Assembly (NCBI GenBank): GCA_019417325.1
Contig: DXVO01000030.1
Span: 211,219-275,218, forward strand
Direction of reading: 5' to 3'
Length of the DNA stretch: 64,000 bases
Source: Parabacteroides sp.
GTDB lineage: Bacteria; Bacteroidota; Bacteroidia; Bacteroidales; Tannerellaceae
A program made the translations under genes and the position numbers. Below the pieces are notes generated by a model that saw only the letters and a list, made by a program, of their open reading frames with translations, was not told the origin of the DNA and did no database searches. Positions 27,121 to 36,662 of this stretch are shown one piece after another; the stretch's first letter is position 1, and each line of letters starts with the position of its first letter.

Positions 27121-28107
27121 TTACGGTATATTTCTTAACAATGTATTTCTCAATAAAATCTCAACCAGCAACAGAGCGAACAACAGCAAAGCCCAGTTCT
27201 TATATTCTTCCTGTTTCTTACTATATTCCTGTACGCTGATTTTCGTTTTCTCCATCTTATCGATTTCCGAATAAATCTCTTTCAGGCTGGCATTGTCCGT
27301 TGCACGGAAATACTGTCCGCCTGTAGTTGCCGAGATTTGCTTCAAAGTAGGCTCGTCAATCTCTACCGGAATATTCTGGTATTGTATGCCGAATGCTGTC
27401 TGGAACGGATAAGGCGCTTCCCCTTTCGTACCGACACCAATCGTATAAACACGTACACCGAATGTCTGGGCAATCTCGGCAGCGGTTACCGGAGCAATCT
27501 CTCCCATATTATTCACACCATCGGTAAGCAGAATAATCACTTTCGATTTAGCCTGGCTGTCTTTAATACGGCTCACGGCATTTGCCAGTCCCAAACCAAT
27601 CGCGGTACCATCTTCAATAATACCCGGCTGGATATCCTTGAACAGGTTCAGCAATACGGAGTGGTCGGTTGTCAACGGACATTGTGTGAAACTCTCTCCG
27701 GCAAAAACAACCAAACCGATATTATCATTCGGACGTCCGTTGATGAAAGAGGCAGCCATATCCTTGGCAGCTTCCAAACGGTTAGGCTTCAAGTCCTGCG
27801 CCAACATACTACTGGAAATATCCATTGCCATTACAATATCGATACCTTCGGTCGACGAATTCTGCCAGCTATTGGTAGACTGTGGGCGAGCAAGTATGAC
27901 TATCAATACGGCAACGGCTGCCATACGTAATATAAACGGAACATGGCGCAGATACACCTTCCATGATGCTGCTCCCGGAGCCTCGAATGCCTGCGAAGAG
28001 GATACCTGCAAACTTGCCTGGTTTTTGCTGAGTTTGTAGATATACCATCCGATCATAGGGATGAGCAGTAATAACAAATACAGATATGTAGGATTTGCAA
28101 ATACCAT
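27121..28107 (-). CDS. batA: BatA, VWA-domain membrane protein
   Basis: This 328-residue paralogue of BatB has N-terminal membrane helices, a VWA domain with MIDAS motif DISSS (DIVMAMDISSSMLAQD), the QCPLTTDHS segment and a LLTDGVNNMGEI loop, then a C-terminal membrane helix. It is separated from the upstream gene by a single base and from batB by 12 bases. Its function is as given for BatB. Confidence 0.92.
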   Translation of the reverse strand: MVFANPTYLYLLLLLIPMIGWYIYKLSKNQASLQVSSSQAFEAPGAASWKVYLRHVPFILRMAAVAVLIVILARPQSTNSWQNSSTEGIDIVMAMDISSSMLAQDLKPNRLEAAKDMAASFINGRPNDNIGLVVFAGESFTQCPLTTDHSVLLNLFKDIQPGIIEDGTAIGLGLANAVSRIKDSQAKSKVIILLTDGVNNMGEIAPVTAAEIAQTFGVRVYTIGVGTKGEAPYPFQTAFGIQYQNIPVEIDEPTLKQISATTGGQYFRATDNASLKEIYSEIDKMEKTKISVQEYSKKQEEYKNWALLLFALLLVEILLRNTLLRNIP

Positions 28108-28108
28108 T

Positions 28109-29104
28109 TTATTCTTTAATTACAGTTGTATCATTCGTTTCAACAGGTTTCTCTTCTTCCGGAGCCACCTCTACTACTTCCTGTTTGGTCTGATCGACAA
28201 ACAGATAAGCATTCTTCATACTTAAGTCGTTTTCATCCGGCAGCGGATTCATCTTGGCAAACTTTACGAAATCTGATAACAACAGGATCTGTTGCAGGTT
28301 GTCGTATACGGAAGAAGCATCCGGTGTTTTGCGGATAATATCCAATATCTCGCCGGAAGTCATTTCCATAGCATTGATACCGAAACGTTCCACAATATAA
28401 CGGCGCAATGTATCCGTTATCATTGTATAATACTCCTTGCTGCGTCCCTGCTGCCAGAGCTTCTGCTGCTTGATTTCATCCAGTTCCTTCACAGCCTGTT
28501 CATGAGGCGGCAACTTCGGTTCCGGCTTCTTGAACGGGATAAGCGACTGGCGGTTGCGCAAACGCTTGATTACATAAGCGATTACACAAATCAGGAACAG
28601 AGCCAGCAACACGCCGAAGATTATCGGATAGTAATCTGCCAGCACGAAAGGCGGCTTCCATACATTCTTTATATCAAAAAACTCTTCCGGCTTATCCGTA
28701 TTGACAGGAATGGTAGATACTTTCAGTGCTATCTGATTGGAATAGACCGTATCCTTGCCATCTATCACCTTGAACGGAGGAAGCAGGTAAAGCGATGAAT
28801 CGAAAGAAGTAACCAGCAAATCCTGTTTGATTAACAGGCGGTCGTTATCTATCTCGGTAGTATCCGCTTTCGGTATATCCAATACCTCTACCCCTGCCAT
28901 CAATGTATCGCGGGGAATAACAAGCTGTACCTCCTTATTTTTATCGGCTGTCACCGTTAAATGTAAAACAGTCTGCTCTCCGATGAGTATCGCTGCCGAA
29001 TCCACTTTCACATCCAACAGCGTATTCTGTGCAGATGCCTTTCCCCCGGAAAAGGATAACCCTATAAGAGCGAGAAACAGAATGCTTTTATGTATCAATT
29101 TCAT
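28109..29104 (-). CDS. Bat-operon membrane protein of unknown function
   Basis: The 331-residue protein has a signal peptide (ending near KASAQ), an Ig-like periplasmic region (to about 150), a membrane helix (about 155-180, YYPIIFGVLLALFLICVIAYV) and a cytoplasmic helical domain with PHEQAVKELDEI and RYIVERFGINAMEMTSGEIL. Proteins of this layout sit between DUF58 and batA in Bacteroidetes; the cytoplasmic part recalls DUF4381. An acidic C-terminal tail follows. Function not established. Confidence 0.8.
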   Translation of the reverse strand: MKLIHKSILFLALIGLSFSGGKASAQNTLLDVKVDSAAILIGEQTVLHLTVTADKNKEVQLVIPRDTLMAGVEVLDIPKADTTEIDNDRLLIKQDLLVTSFDSSLYLLPPFKVIDGKDTVYSNQIALKVSTIPVNTDKPEEFFDIKNVWKPPFVLADYYPIIFGVLLALFLICVIAYVIKRLRNRQSLIPFKKPEPKLPPHEQAVKELDEIKQQKLWQQGRSKEYYTMITDTLRRYIVERFGINAMEMTSGEILDIIRKTPDASSVYDNLQQILLLSDFVKFAKMNPLPDENDLSMKNAYLFVDQTKQEVVEVAPEEEKPVETNDTTVIKE

Positions 29105-29113
29105 TTGTATGCT

Positions 29114-29983
29114 TTAATTACGTTTATCAAAAAGAGCAATTAATGCCTTCACATAATCATCTTCCGTACGGATAGACACGGAGTCTACGCGGCATTTCTT
29201 GAACGAGTCGTTCATTGCTGCCTGACGGCGGTCCCACCATTTTTTATAGGTTTCTCGTACGCTTGCCGAAGAGGTATCGATCCAACGTTCCGCTCCGGTT
29301 TCCGCATCCTTGATTTTCATCAGACCGACAGACGGAAGTTCCGTTTCACGGCGGTCGTATACCTGGATAGCCACCACGTCATGCTTGCGGTTTGCGATTG
29401 TAAGTGCATCCTTAAAACCGTCTTTGTCGATAAAGTCGGAAATCAGGAATGCCGTACAACGTTTCTTTATTGCATTCGTCAGGTATTTCAGGACCTGGGT
29501 AATATCCGTTTTCTTATCATCCGGCTGGAAATCTATCAACTCGCGGATAATATAAAGGATATGCTTTTTCCCTTTCTGCGGAGGGATAAACTTCTCTATC
29601 TTATCGGAAAAGAATATCACACCGATTTTATCATTATTCTGAATCGCCGAGAAAGCAAGTGTTGCAGCAATCTCCGTAATGACTTCTTTCTTCATTACAT
29701 TCACGGAACCGAAATCCCGGCTACCCGACACATCAATCAGCAACATTACCGTCAACTCACGCTCTTCTTCAAACACCTTTATATAAGGGCGTACATAGCG
29801 TGCGGTAACATTCCAGTCAATGTCGCGGATATCATCGCCGTACTGGTACTCGCGCACTTCGCTGAATGCCATACCACGTCCTTTGAATGCGGAGTGGTAC
29901 TGACCGGCGAAGATATTGCGGGACAAGCCACGCGTTTTTATCTCAATCCGACGAACCTTCTTTAATAGTTCACTTGTTTCCAT
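29114..29983 (-). CDS. DUF58 protein of the Bat operon
   Basis: The protein has 289 residues and no membrane segment. The DUF58 signature is GRGMAFSEVREYQYGDDIRDIDWNVTARY (about 36-64, read in two parts), followed by a VWA-like region starting TVMLLIDVSGSRDFG with DVSGS as the metal site. DUF58/VWA proteins pair with MoxR ATPases. The gene is 158 bases downstream of moxR; that gap carries the 22-bp palindrome array. Confidence 0.9.
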   Translation of the reverse strand: METSELLKKVRRIEIKTRGLSRNIFAGQYHSAFKGRGMAFSEVREYQYGDDIRDIDWNVTARYVRPYIKVFEEERELTVMLLIDVSGSRDFGSVNVMKKEVITEIAATLAFSAIQNNDKIGVIFFSDKIEKFIPPQKGKKHILYIIRELIDFQPDDKKTDITQVLKYLTNAIKKRCTAFLISDFIDKDGFKDALTIANRKHDVVAIQVYDRRETELPSVGLMKIKDAETGAERWIDTSSASVRETYKKWWDRRQAAMNDSFKKCRVDSVSIRTEDDYVKALIALFDKRN

Positions 29984-30021
29984 AGAATACGCTTTCTCTC
30001 TAATATGAATACTTCTGTTTC

Positions 30022-30121
30022 AAAAGATATATGTTCCGTTTTTAAAACATATATGCTTTGCGTTTAAAACATACATGTTTTGAAATCAAATCATATATGT
30101 TTTGAATACAGGGTATATAGC
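30022..30121. repeat. Array of five 22-bp palindromic units inside the moxR-bat operon
   Basis: CATATATG-type cores have centres at 30029.5, 30051.5, 30073.5, 30095.5 and, degenerate, 30117.5, each exactly 22 bp from the next. Cores read GATATATG, CATATATG, CATACATG, CATATATG and TATATAGC, with A-rich left and T-rich right flanks. The array fills most of the moxR-DUF58 gap and is therefore transcribed. Confidence 0.88.
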
Positions 30122-30141
30122 ATCCCCGTTCAGGAGATATA

Positions 30142-31137
30142 TTAGGGAACTTCAACCTTATTCAGGATTTCGCTGATTACTTCTTCCGAAGTCAGGTTGT
30201 TTGCCTCTGCTTCATAGCTTAAACCGATACGGTGACGCATTACGTCGTGACAAACAGCACGTACATCTTCCGGAATCACATAGCCTCTGCGCTTAATGAA
30301 TGCATATGCGCGGGCTGCCAATGCCAGGTTGATGGATGCACGGGGAGAAGCACCGAACGAAATCATGTTTGACAGGTTAGCCAGACCATGTTCCTGCGGG
30401 AAACGGGTTGCAAACACGATGTCGACGATATAACGTTCAATCTTTTCATCCAGATACACTTCACGGACTACCTTGCGGGCTTCCAGAATTTCATCTTTTG
30501 TCAATATCGGCTTGATATCCGGCTTAATACCTGAAATATTCTGGCGGATAATCAGTTTTTCTTCTTCTTTCTTCGGATAGTTGATGATGACCTTCAGCAT
30601 GAAACGGTCTACCTGTGCTTCCGGCAGCGGATACGTACCTTCCTGCTCGATCGGGTTCTGGGTTGCCATTACAAGGAATGGTTCCGGCAGCTTGTAAGTG
30701 TTTTCGCTGATAGTAACCTGACGTTCCTGCATCGCTTCCAGCAAAGCACTCTGTACTTTAGCGGGAGCACGGTTTATTTCATCCGCTAATACAAAATTAG
30801 CGAAGACCGGGCCTTGTTTTACCTGAAACTCTTCGCTTTTCTGACTGTAAATCATTGTACCGATCACATCGGCAGGCAACAAGTCCGGAGTGAACTGGAT
30901 ACGGCTATATTTTGCATCAATCAATGATGCCAGTGTTTTAATTGCCAATGTTTTTGCCAAACCGGGAACACCTTCCAGCAAAATATGTCCATCCGAAAGC
31001 AAACCGATTAATAATGATTCAACCAAATGCTTTTGTCCTACAATCACCTGGTCCATTCCCATGGTAATCATGTTCACAAACGAACTTTTGCTTTCAATTC
31101 GCGCGTTCAACTCGCGAATGTCTACTGTCTGACTCAT
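30142..31137 (-). CDS. moxR: MoxR-family AAA+ ATPase
   Basis: The 331-residue protein has a Walker A motif GVPGLAKT (56-63), Walker B VLADEIN (about 117-123), and the MoxR signatures ANFVLADEINRAPAKVQSALLEAM and ATQNPIEQEGTYPLPEAQVDRF, each read in parts. MoxR ATPases act as chaperones for VWA proteins, here the Bat proteins. It is the first gene of the operon and has a -7-like TAATTTTG on the minus strand (31197-31190) in its leader. Confidence 0.95.
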   Translation of the reverse strand: MSQTVDIRELNARIESKSSFVNMITMGMDQVIVGQKHLVESLLIGLLSDGHILLEGVPGLAKTLAIKTLASLIDAKYSRIQFTPDLLPADVIGTMIYSQKSEEFQVKQGPVFANFVLADEINRAPAKVQSALLEAMQERQVTISENTYKLPEPFLVMATQNPIEQEGTYPLPEAQVDRFMLKVIINYPKKEEEKLIIRQNISGIKPDIKPILTKDEILEARKVVREVYLDEKIERYIVDIVFATRFPQEHGLANLSNMISFGASPRASINLALAARAYAFIKRRGYVIPEDVRAVCHDVMRHRIGLSYEAEANNLTSEEVISEILNKVEVP

Positions 31138-31293
31138 AGTTTTTATTTCTTTTTATTGTTACTGTTTCTACTTATTTTTTTGAGATGCACAAAATTAGAA
31201 ATGTTAAATTCGTATTTTATACTTTCGCAGTTAAATAATACTAACCGACAGGTTCCTATTTTGTTTTATTTTACTTAAAAGCAAAGGTTTCAA

Positions 31294-32625
31294 TTACAAG
31301 GCTCCCGCCAGTATTTGAGTTTGAAGTGCAGCAGCTTTTTCTATAGACGAACGGCTTTGCGCATTAATCCCATACAGTTCAGGCGCCGGGACTCTAATAA
31401 CAGTCCCTATCGGCACATTGTTCGGATCTTTAATCGCATCTTTATTATATTCATAGAGGTATACCCAGAATATCTTATGTCCGTAATATTTCAGGGAAAT
31501 CAATGTTAACCGGTCGCCCGAAGCAATCTTCACCAGTCCTATTTCTTTCTTTGGAGAGGTTGCAACCGGAGCTTTTTCTTCTTTGGCCGGAATACCGGAA
31601 GCCGGAGCAACTGTATCCGTAGCGGAATGCTTTTGAATCGTATCTTTATCATTTTCCACGGCTTGTTTCGCTAAATTCAGAGAATCGGAAGGGGCTGCCA
31701 CAGCTATATTTTCATCTTCTGCAACTGGAAGTTCCACCTCCTCTTTCTTGAAAAATTCACGATTCAGATAAAGTCCTATATTGATACCGACAAGCAGTAA
31801 AACAATTGCGGAAATTATCAGGGTACGGCTGTTCAGTATTATTTTTTTAGAGGATACCGGTTCTTCCGGTTGTACGGCAGTTTCTTTGGAAACAGTTGTT
31901 TCCGGGAGAACTTCTTCCGGAGCTATTTCCTCTTTTACAGCAGCATCTTCCAGAATTTCCTCTATAGTTGATTCCTGTACGATTGATTCTTCCATAACAG
32001 GCTCTTCAGCGATTAACGCATCTTCTGCTGCTGCAACCGTACTGTCTGCTGCCTCTTCTTTATTTTCAGGGATTGTTTCTTCTACAATTTCTGTAATAGC
32101 TTCTTCTTCAAGCGAAGTTCCATTCTCCACAATAGTATCTTCTCCTGTTACAGGAAGTTCCACCTCTGTTTCCTCAGGGGATTCCGTTACTGGCGGAGAG
32201 AGTAACTGCTCTTCCGGCATGACTTCTTCCACAGATTCGTCTTCCGTTTCCTTTTCTTCTGTGTCTTCTGAAACATCCATATCCGAAAAGTCCACATCCT
32301 CTCCTATTTCTGTTGTTTCAAAAAAGGAGAATGGTTTATTGACGAGTTCTTTCAGTTCCTTATCAGGCAGGAAAGAAAATTTATAATGTGCAGGAATAAG
32401 AAAACGTTCGCCGGTATTCACATGGATGCTCTCCCGTTTCTCCACGGCAATTATCTTAAATGTTCCCAGCCCCTTAATCTTTACGATTTTATCGGCAAAG
32501 ACACCTTCAGACACAATCGCGATAAACTCTCTCAGGAAACGTTCGGTTACGTTTTTATCTTTTCCGGTATGGTCTGCCAGTAAACCGGCCAAATCCTGTA
32601 TGGTCAGCCGATTATTCATTATCAC
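31294..32625 (-). CDS. Membrane-anchored HU-like protein with LysM domain
   Basis: The 443-residue protein joins an HU/IHF-type DNA-binding domain (about 1-100, LTIQDLAGLLADHTGKDKN; FADKIVKIKGLGTFKI) to a Glu/Val-rich acidic linker (about 110-260), a membrane helix (about 270-290) and a C-terminal LysM-like domain (about 355-412, ASGDRLTLISLKYYG; IGTVIRVPAPE). The HU domain would be cytoplasmic and the LysM domain periplasmic, linking DNA to peptidoglycan. It overlaps the HU gene by 14 bases (8 if ATG 32619 is used). The function is inference. Confidence 0.85.
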   Translation of the reverse strand: MIMNNRLTIQDLAGLLADHTGKDKNVTERFLREFIAIVSEGVFADKIVKIKGLGTFKIIAVEKRESIHVNTGERFLIPAHYKFSFLPDKELKELVNKPFSFFETTEIGEDVDFSDMDVSEDTEEKETEDESVEEVMPEEQLLSPPVTESPEETEVELPVTGEDTIVENGTSLEEEAITEIVEETIPENKEEAADSTVAAAEDALIAEEPVMEESIVQESTIEEILEDAAVKEEIAPEEVLPETTVSKETAVQPEEPVSSKKIILNSRTLIISAIVLLLVGINIGLYLNREFFKKEEVELPVAEDENIAVAAPSDSLNLAKQAVENDKDTIQKHSATDTVAPASGIPAKEEKAPVATSPKKEIGLVKIASGDRLTLISLKYYGHKIFWVYLYEYNKDAIKDPNNVPIGTVIRVPAPELYGINAQSRSSIEKAAALQTQILAGAL

Positions 32626-32914
32626 CCAAGTCTTTTAGTTTATTTTTCAAGGTACTGCCCGGTTTAAACACTGGAACAAGTTTAGGAGGGACCAGATAGC
32701 GTTTACCATTGGAAGGGTTGACAGAAATCCGCTCTGCTTTCTTCTTTACTTCAAATTGTCCGAAACCTTGCAGGCAGAGCGTATCGTTGTCTACCAAACG
32801 AGAACCTACCACAGAGCTCAATACAGAAAGTGTATCAGTCACCTCCTGCGCAGTCCACCCCATACGGTGGGATAGCTCCGTTATCAGCTCCTTATTTTTC
32901 ATGTCCGCATCCAT
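32612..32914 (-). CDS. HU-family DNA-binding protein
   Basis: The 100-residue protein has the HU fold: two helices (LITELSHRMGWTAQEVTDTL), FGQFEVKKKAERISVNPSNGKR with the beta-arm Pro, and a basic C-terminus (VFKPGSTLKNKL). It bends DNA as a dimer and may pair with the larger HU/LysM protein encoded directly after it, with which it overlaps. It lies 69 bases after rimO on the same strand. Confidence 0.9.
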   Translation of the reverse strand: MDADMKNKELITELSHRMGWTAQEVTDTLSVLSSVVGSRLVDNDTLCLQGFGQFEVKKKAERISVNPSNGKRYLVPPKLVPVFKPGSTLKNKLKDLGDNE

Positions 32915-32983
32915 TAATAGATTATGCAGCTATATTAGTTATTTTTTCGTAAACAGACAAATTTGTTTACAGTTTTTATATCA

Positions 32984-34279
32984 TTACAACACTTTTCCGT
33001 ACAAGTCAAATGCCTGTGCATCTTCGATTTCCACCTGGTAGAATGCTCCGGGGACAAGTTCGCGGTCCTTATAGATTAATATCTCAGGGTCAACTTCAGG
33101 CGAATCAAATTCGGTTCGCCCCACATAAAAGTCTTCTTCCTCACGGTCGAGGATTACTTTAAATGTTTTGCCTATTTTAGACGCATTTGTCTCGGCGGAA
33201 ATGCGTTCCTGTATCCGCATCAGCGTGTCCAGGCGCTCCTGCTTGATTTCAGGGTCTATATCATCCGAATAATGTTTATAGGAATAAGTACCTTCCTCAT
33301 GGCTGTAAGCAAAAGCTCCCATACGTTCGAAACGGGCTTTCCGGACAAACTCCACCAGTTCTTCAAAGTCCTGTTCCGTTTCCCCCGGATGCCCGACCAT
33401 CAAAGTCGTACGCAGATGGATTCCCGGCACTTCTTCCCGCATCCGTTCTATCAGGGCATAGGTTTCTTCCTTGGTGATGTTGCGGCGCATCTTCTTCAAC
33501 ATCGGATTGCTGATATGCTGCAAAGCGATATCCATATATTTGCAGACATTATCGCGCTCACGCATTACCCGCAACAAATCATAGGGGAAATGGGACGGAT
33601 AACCGTAATGCAGGCGTATCCATTCGACGCCCGGTATATCGGAAATACGTTCAACCAGTTCCGGCAAAGCGTACCGTTTGTATAAATCCAGCCCGTAATA
33701 CGTCAGGTCCTGTGCAATCACCTGAAACTCTTTTACGCCTTGTTTTACCAGCAGGCGTACTTCGTTTTCTATATCCTCCATCGGGATAGACTGGTAACGT
33801 CCCGTACTGATAGGGATTGCACAATAAGAACAGGTACGGTTACACCCTTCCGCTATCTTCAAGTAAGCATAATGTTTAGGAGTAGTCAGTACACGGTCGG
33901 ATGCAAGTTCCCGATAGTAAGATTTACCCAGGTCGGAAAGCAGTTCTTTCCAATTGAACTTACCATAGAAATGGTCTACTTCCGGCAGCTCGTTTTCGAG
34001 GTCTTTCAGAAAACGTTCGGAGAGGCATCCCATTACGAAAAGCTTGCCTATCTTGCCTTTTTTCTTCGCTTCGCCAAGTTCCAGAATCATATTTACAGAT
34101 TCTTCCTGTGCATCACCGATAAAGCCACAGGTATTCACTACGACTATTTCCCCGTTTATCTTATGGGGGTCGTGTTCTACCGTATACCCATTAGCTACAA
34201 ACTGGCGCATAAGTTGTTCGGAATCCACCAGGTTTTTAGAACAACCCAAAGTGATAATATCTACCTTATTTTTCCGCAT
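32984..34279 (-). CDS. rimO: Ribosomal protein S12 methylthiotransferase RimO
   Basis: The 431-residue protein is a radical-SAM methylthiotransferase that modifies an Asp of ribosomal protein S12. It has the N-terminal MTTase domain with Cys13, Cys51 and Cys85 for the auxiliary cluster (LGCSKNLVDSEQL), the radical-SAM CxxxCxxC at Cys146/150/153 (GCNRTCSYC), and a C-terminal TRAM domain (VILDREEEDFYVGRTEFDSP). The length is as expected. It follows ftsY by 41 bases. Confidence 0.95.
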   Translation of the reverse strand: MRKNKVDIITLGCSKNLVDSEQLMRQFVANGYTVEHDPHKINGEIVVVNTCGFIGDAQEESVNMILELGEAKKKGKIGKLFVMGCLSERFLKDLENELPEVDHFYGKFNWKELLSDLGKSYYRELASDRVLTTPKHYAYLKIAEGCNRTCSYCAIPISTGRYQSIPMEDIENEVRLLVKQGVKEFQVIAQDLTYYGLDLYKRYALPELVERISDIPGVEWIRLHYGYPSHFPYDLLRVMRERDNVCKYMDIALQHISNPMLKKMRRNITKEETYALIERMREEVPGIHLRTTLMVGHPGETEQDFEELVEFVRKARFERMGAFAYSHEEGTYSYKHYSDDIDPEIKQERLDTLMRIQERISAETNASKIGKTFKVILDREEEDFYVGRTEFDSPEVDPEILIYKDRELVPGAFYQVEIEDAQAFDLYGKVL

Positions 34280-34320
34280 ATTTTATCCGTTCCTTTAACC
34301 CGTGTTTTTCGCGCCATTAT

Positions 34321-35274
34321 TTATTCTCCGAAGAGAGAGTTTACAAATTCTTTCTTGTTAAATACCTGCAAATCTTCCATGCCTTCTCCCAGTCCGATAT
34401 ATTTCACCGGAATACGGAAATGGTCGGAAATACCGATTACCACACCGCCTTTCGCCGTTCCGTCCAGTTTGGTAACCGCCAAAGCATTCACTTCGGTAGC
34501 GGCAGTAAACTGCTTTGCCTGCTCGAACGCATTTTGTCCGGTAGAACCGTCCAGCACCAACAATATCTCATGGGGCGCATCGGGTATCACCTTCTTCATT
34601 ACGTTCTTTATCTTGGTAAGCTCGTTCATCAGGTTTATCTTGTTATGCAAACGTCCGGCGGTATCGATAATCACCACATCCGCACCATTGACTTTTGCCG
34701 AGCTCAGCGTATCGAATGCAACCGAAGCAGGGTCCGAACCCATCTTCTGTTTTACGATAGGCACTCCTACCCGTTCACTCCAGATAACAAGCTGCTCCAC
34801 AGCTGCGGCACGGAACGTATCGGCAGCTCCCAGATAAACATTCTTACCGGCTTTCTTGAACTGGTAAGCCAGTTTGCCGATAGTCGTAGTCTTGCCTACC
34901 CCATTGACACCTACCACCATAATCACATACGGTTTCTTATCTTCGGGAAGAGTGAATGTCTCGGCATCTTCGGTATTATTCTCCGTCAGCAAAGCGGCAA
35001 TCTCTTCACGCAGGATAGCCGTAAGCTCCTGGGTCGTGACATATTTGTCTTTTGCTACTCTTTCTTCAATACGGGATATTATTTTCAGTGTAGTATCTAC
35101 CCCGACATCGGAAGTGATCAATACTTCTTCCAGATCATCCAGTACTTCGTCATCTACCTTGCTTTTTCCGGCAATGGCTCTGGTTAGCTTAGAGAATACA
35201 TTCTCTTTTGTTTTTGATAACCCTTTGTCTAAAGTCTCTTTCTTCTCTTTACTGAAAAAGCTAAAAATTCCCAT
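34321..35274 (-). CDS. ftsY: Signal recognition particle receptor FtsY
   Basis: The 317-residue protein has an NG-domain: N-domain helices (30-110), the G1 P-loop GVNGVGKTTT (122-131), DTAGRLHNK, TKLDGTAKGG and the closing GLGEGMEDLQVF. It targets ribosomes with SRP to the membrane for co-translational insertion. The acidic A domain is short, which is usual in Bacteroidetes. It is first of the ftsY-rimO-HU-HU/LysM unit. Confidence 0.95.
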   Translation of the reverse strand: MGIFSFFSKEKKETLDKGLSKTKENVFSKLTRAIAGKSKVDDEVLDDLEEVLITSDVGVDTTLKIISRIEERVAKDKYVTTQELTAILREEIAALLTENNTEDAETFTLPEDKKPYVIMVVGVNGVGKTTTIGKLAYQFKKAGKNVYLGAADTFRAAAVEQLVIWSERVGVPIVKQKMGSDPASVAFDTLSSAKVNGADVVIIDTAGRLHNKINLMNELTKIKNVMKKVIPDAPHEILLVLDGSTGQNAFEQAKQFTAATEVNALAVTKLDGTAKGGVVIGISDHFRIPVKYIGLGEGMEDLQVFNKKEFVNSLFGE

Positions 35275-35330
35275 ATCTATAAAAGCTAAAAATTGTTTTC
35301 TGATGCAACGAGTGCGCTAAATTACTAAAC

Positions 35331-35401
35331 AGTTGACAATTGACAATGGACAGCCGGCAATTATTCTTCATTTTCCCTTTTTCTGCTGCCTGTTGTCAAC
35401 T
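35331..35401. repeat. TTGACAATTGACA inverted-repeat element
   Basis: The left end AGTTGACAATTGACA (35331-35345) matches in inverted orientation the right end TTGTCAACT (35393-35401), around a 45-50 base centre. A related but longer element with the same TTGACAATTGACA core is at 62191-62349. It lies in the ftsY leader region. Confidence 0.55.
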
Positions 35402-35420
35402 CCCCATGCGTTAACTCAAC

Positions 35421-36560
35421 TTAGCTCATTCTATTTTTATAGTCTTCGTAACCGAATGTACGGTACATGACTAATTCATTCTTTTGATTCCACAAAGCAA
35501 GCGACGGATGAGGGATTCCATTAAACATATTTGTTTTCACAATCGTATAATGAATCATATCTTCAAATATCAGCTTGTCGCCCACCTTGAGCGGTTCTTC
35601 AAACGACCAGTCTCCCATATAATCGCCACTCAGGCAACTGTTTCCACCGATACGATAAGTCGGCTTTCCCTCCTGCGGTTCGATTGCATTCCGGATAACC
35701 GGCTTATAGGGCATTTCCAGGCAATCCGGCATATGGCAGGTAAAAGAGGCGTCGATAATAGCCGTCTTTATTCCATGGTTCTCTACAATATCGACAACGG
35801 TAGTCAGCAAGAATCCGGTCTGCCAGGCAAACGCACTGCCCGGTTCCATTATTATTTCCAAATTGGGATATTTGGCTTTGAAGGATTGCAACAAAGAAAT
35901 AAGATGCCCGGTATCGTACCCTTCCCGTGTCATTAAATGGCCGCCTCCCATATTCAACCATTTGATATGGGGCAGGAACCGGCCGAAACGTTTTTCCACT
36001 TCAGCCAGCGTTTTCTCCAAATCATAAGACGTAGACTCGCATAACGTATGGAAATGAAGGCCTTCAATACCTTCCGGCAATGTATCTCCGAGCAAATCAC
36101 TGATGACTCCCATCCTTGAACCCGGGGCACACGGATTATATAAATCCGTCTCTACATCCGAATATTCAGGATTGATCCGCAAACCGCACGACACCCGGTT
36201 ACCGTCCGCCTGTACCATCGGATAAAACCGTTCAAACTGCGATAACGAATTAAACGTCACATGACTGCTATATTTTAATATAAGCGGAAAATCGGCTTCG
36301 GTATATGCCGGCGAATAAGTATGTGCCGGACTGCCCATTTCCTCATAAGCAAGCTGTGCCTCATATTTGGAACTGGCGGTAGAATACGGGATATATTCGC
36401 GTACAATCGGGAAAGCCTTCCACATGGCAAATGCCTTAAATGCTAATATGATATTAACACCTGCACGTTCCTTTACATTTTTAATAAGCGAAAGGTTCCG
36501 GCGAAGTAAGTCCTCCTGCATCACATAGCAGGGAGATGGGATTGCATTAAAATCTATCAT
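35421..36560 (-). CDS. nspC: Carboxynorspermidine decarboxylase
   Basis: The 379-residue protein is a PLP-dependent alanine-racemase-fold decarboxylase that makes norspermidine or spermidine from carboxy precursors. The PLP Lys is Lys42 in FKAFAMW. Other active-site marks are HFHTLCES (about 182), LNMGGGHL, IMEPGSAFAW and CLSGDYMGDW. It is alone in the window (no carboxynorspermidine dehydrogenase beside it) and oriented with ftsY but separated by 146 bases containing a repeat. Confidence 0.93.
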   Translation of the reverse strand: MIDFNAIPSPCYVMQEDLLRRNLSLIKNVKERAGVNIILAFKAFAMWKAFPIVREYIPYSTASSKYEAQLAYEEMGSPAHTYSPAYTEADFPLILKYSSHVTFNSLSQFERFYPMVQADGNRVSCGLRINPEYSDVETDLYNPCAPGSRMGVISDLLGDTLPEGIEGLHFHTLCESTSYDLEKTLAEVEKRFGRFLPHIKWLNMGGGHLMTREGYDTGHLISLLQSFKAKYPNLEIIMEPGSAFAWQTGFLLTTVVDIVENHGIKTAIIDASFTCHMPDCLEMPYKPVIRNAIEPQEGKPTYRIGGNSCLSGDYMGDWSFEEPLKVGDKLIFEDMIHYTIVKTNMFNGIPHPSLALWNQKNELVMYRTFGYEDYKNRMS

Positions 36561-36662
36561 TCAGTCTACTTTGTTTCGGATTTTGAAATGCAAAGGTAAT
36601 CAATAAAACCGAAAGTCAGAGCAGAACAAGCAATAAGACGGACGAATCGCAAAAAGTAACCG

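Noticed and set aside
30022..30121. CRISPR array
   Set aside because: The repeating unit is a 22-bp palindrome with no unique spacers and no cas genes are present.
31781..32386. A 201-codon Ser/Thr-rich plus-strand frame
   Set aside because: It is the shadow of the Glu/Val-rich linker of the HU-LysM gene.
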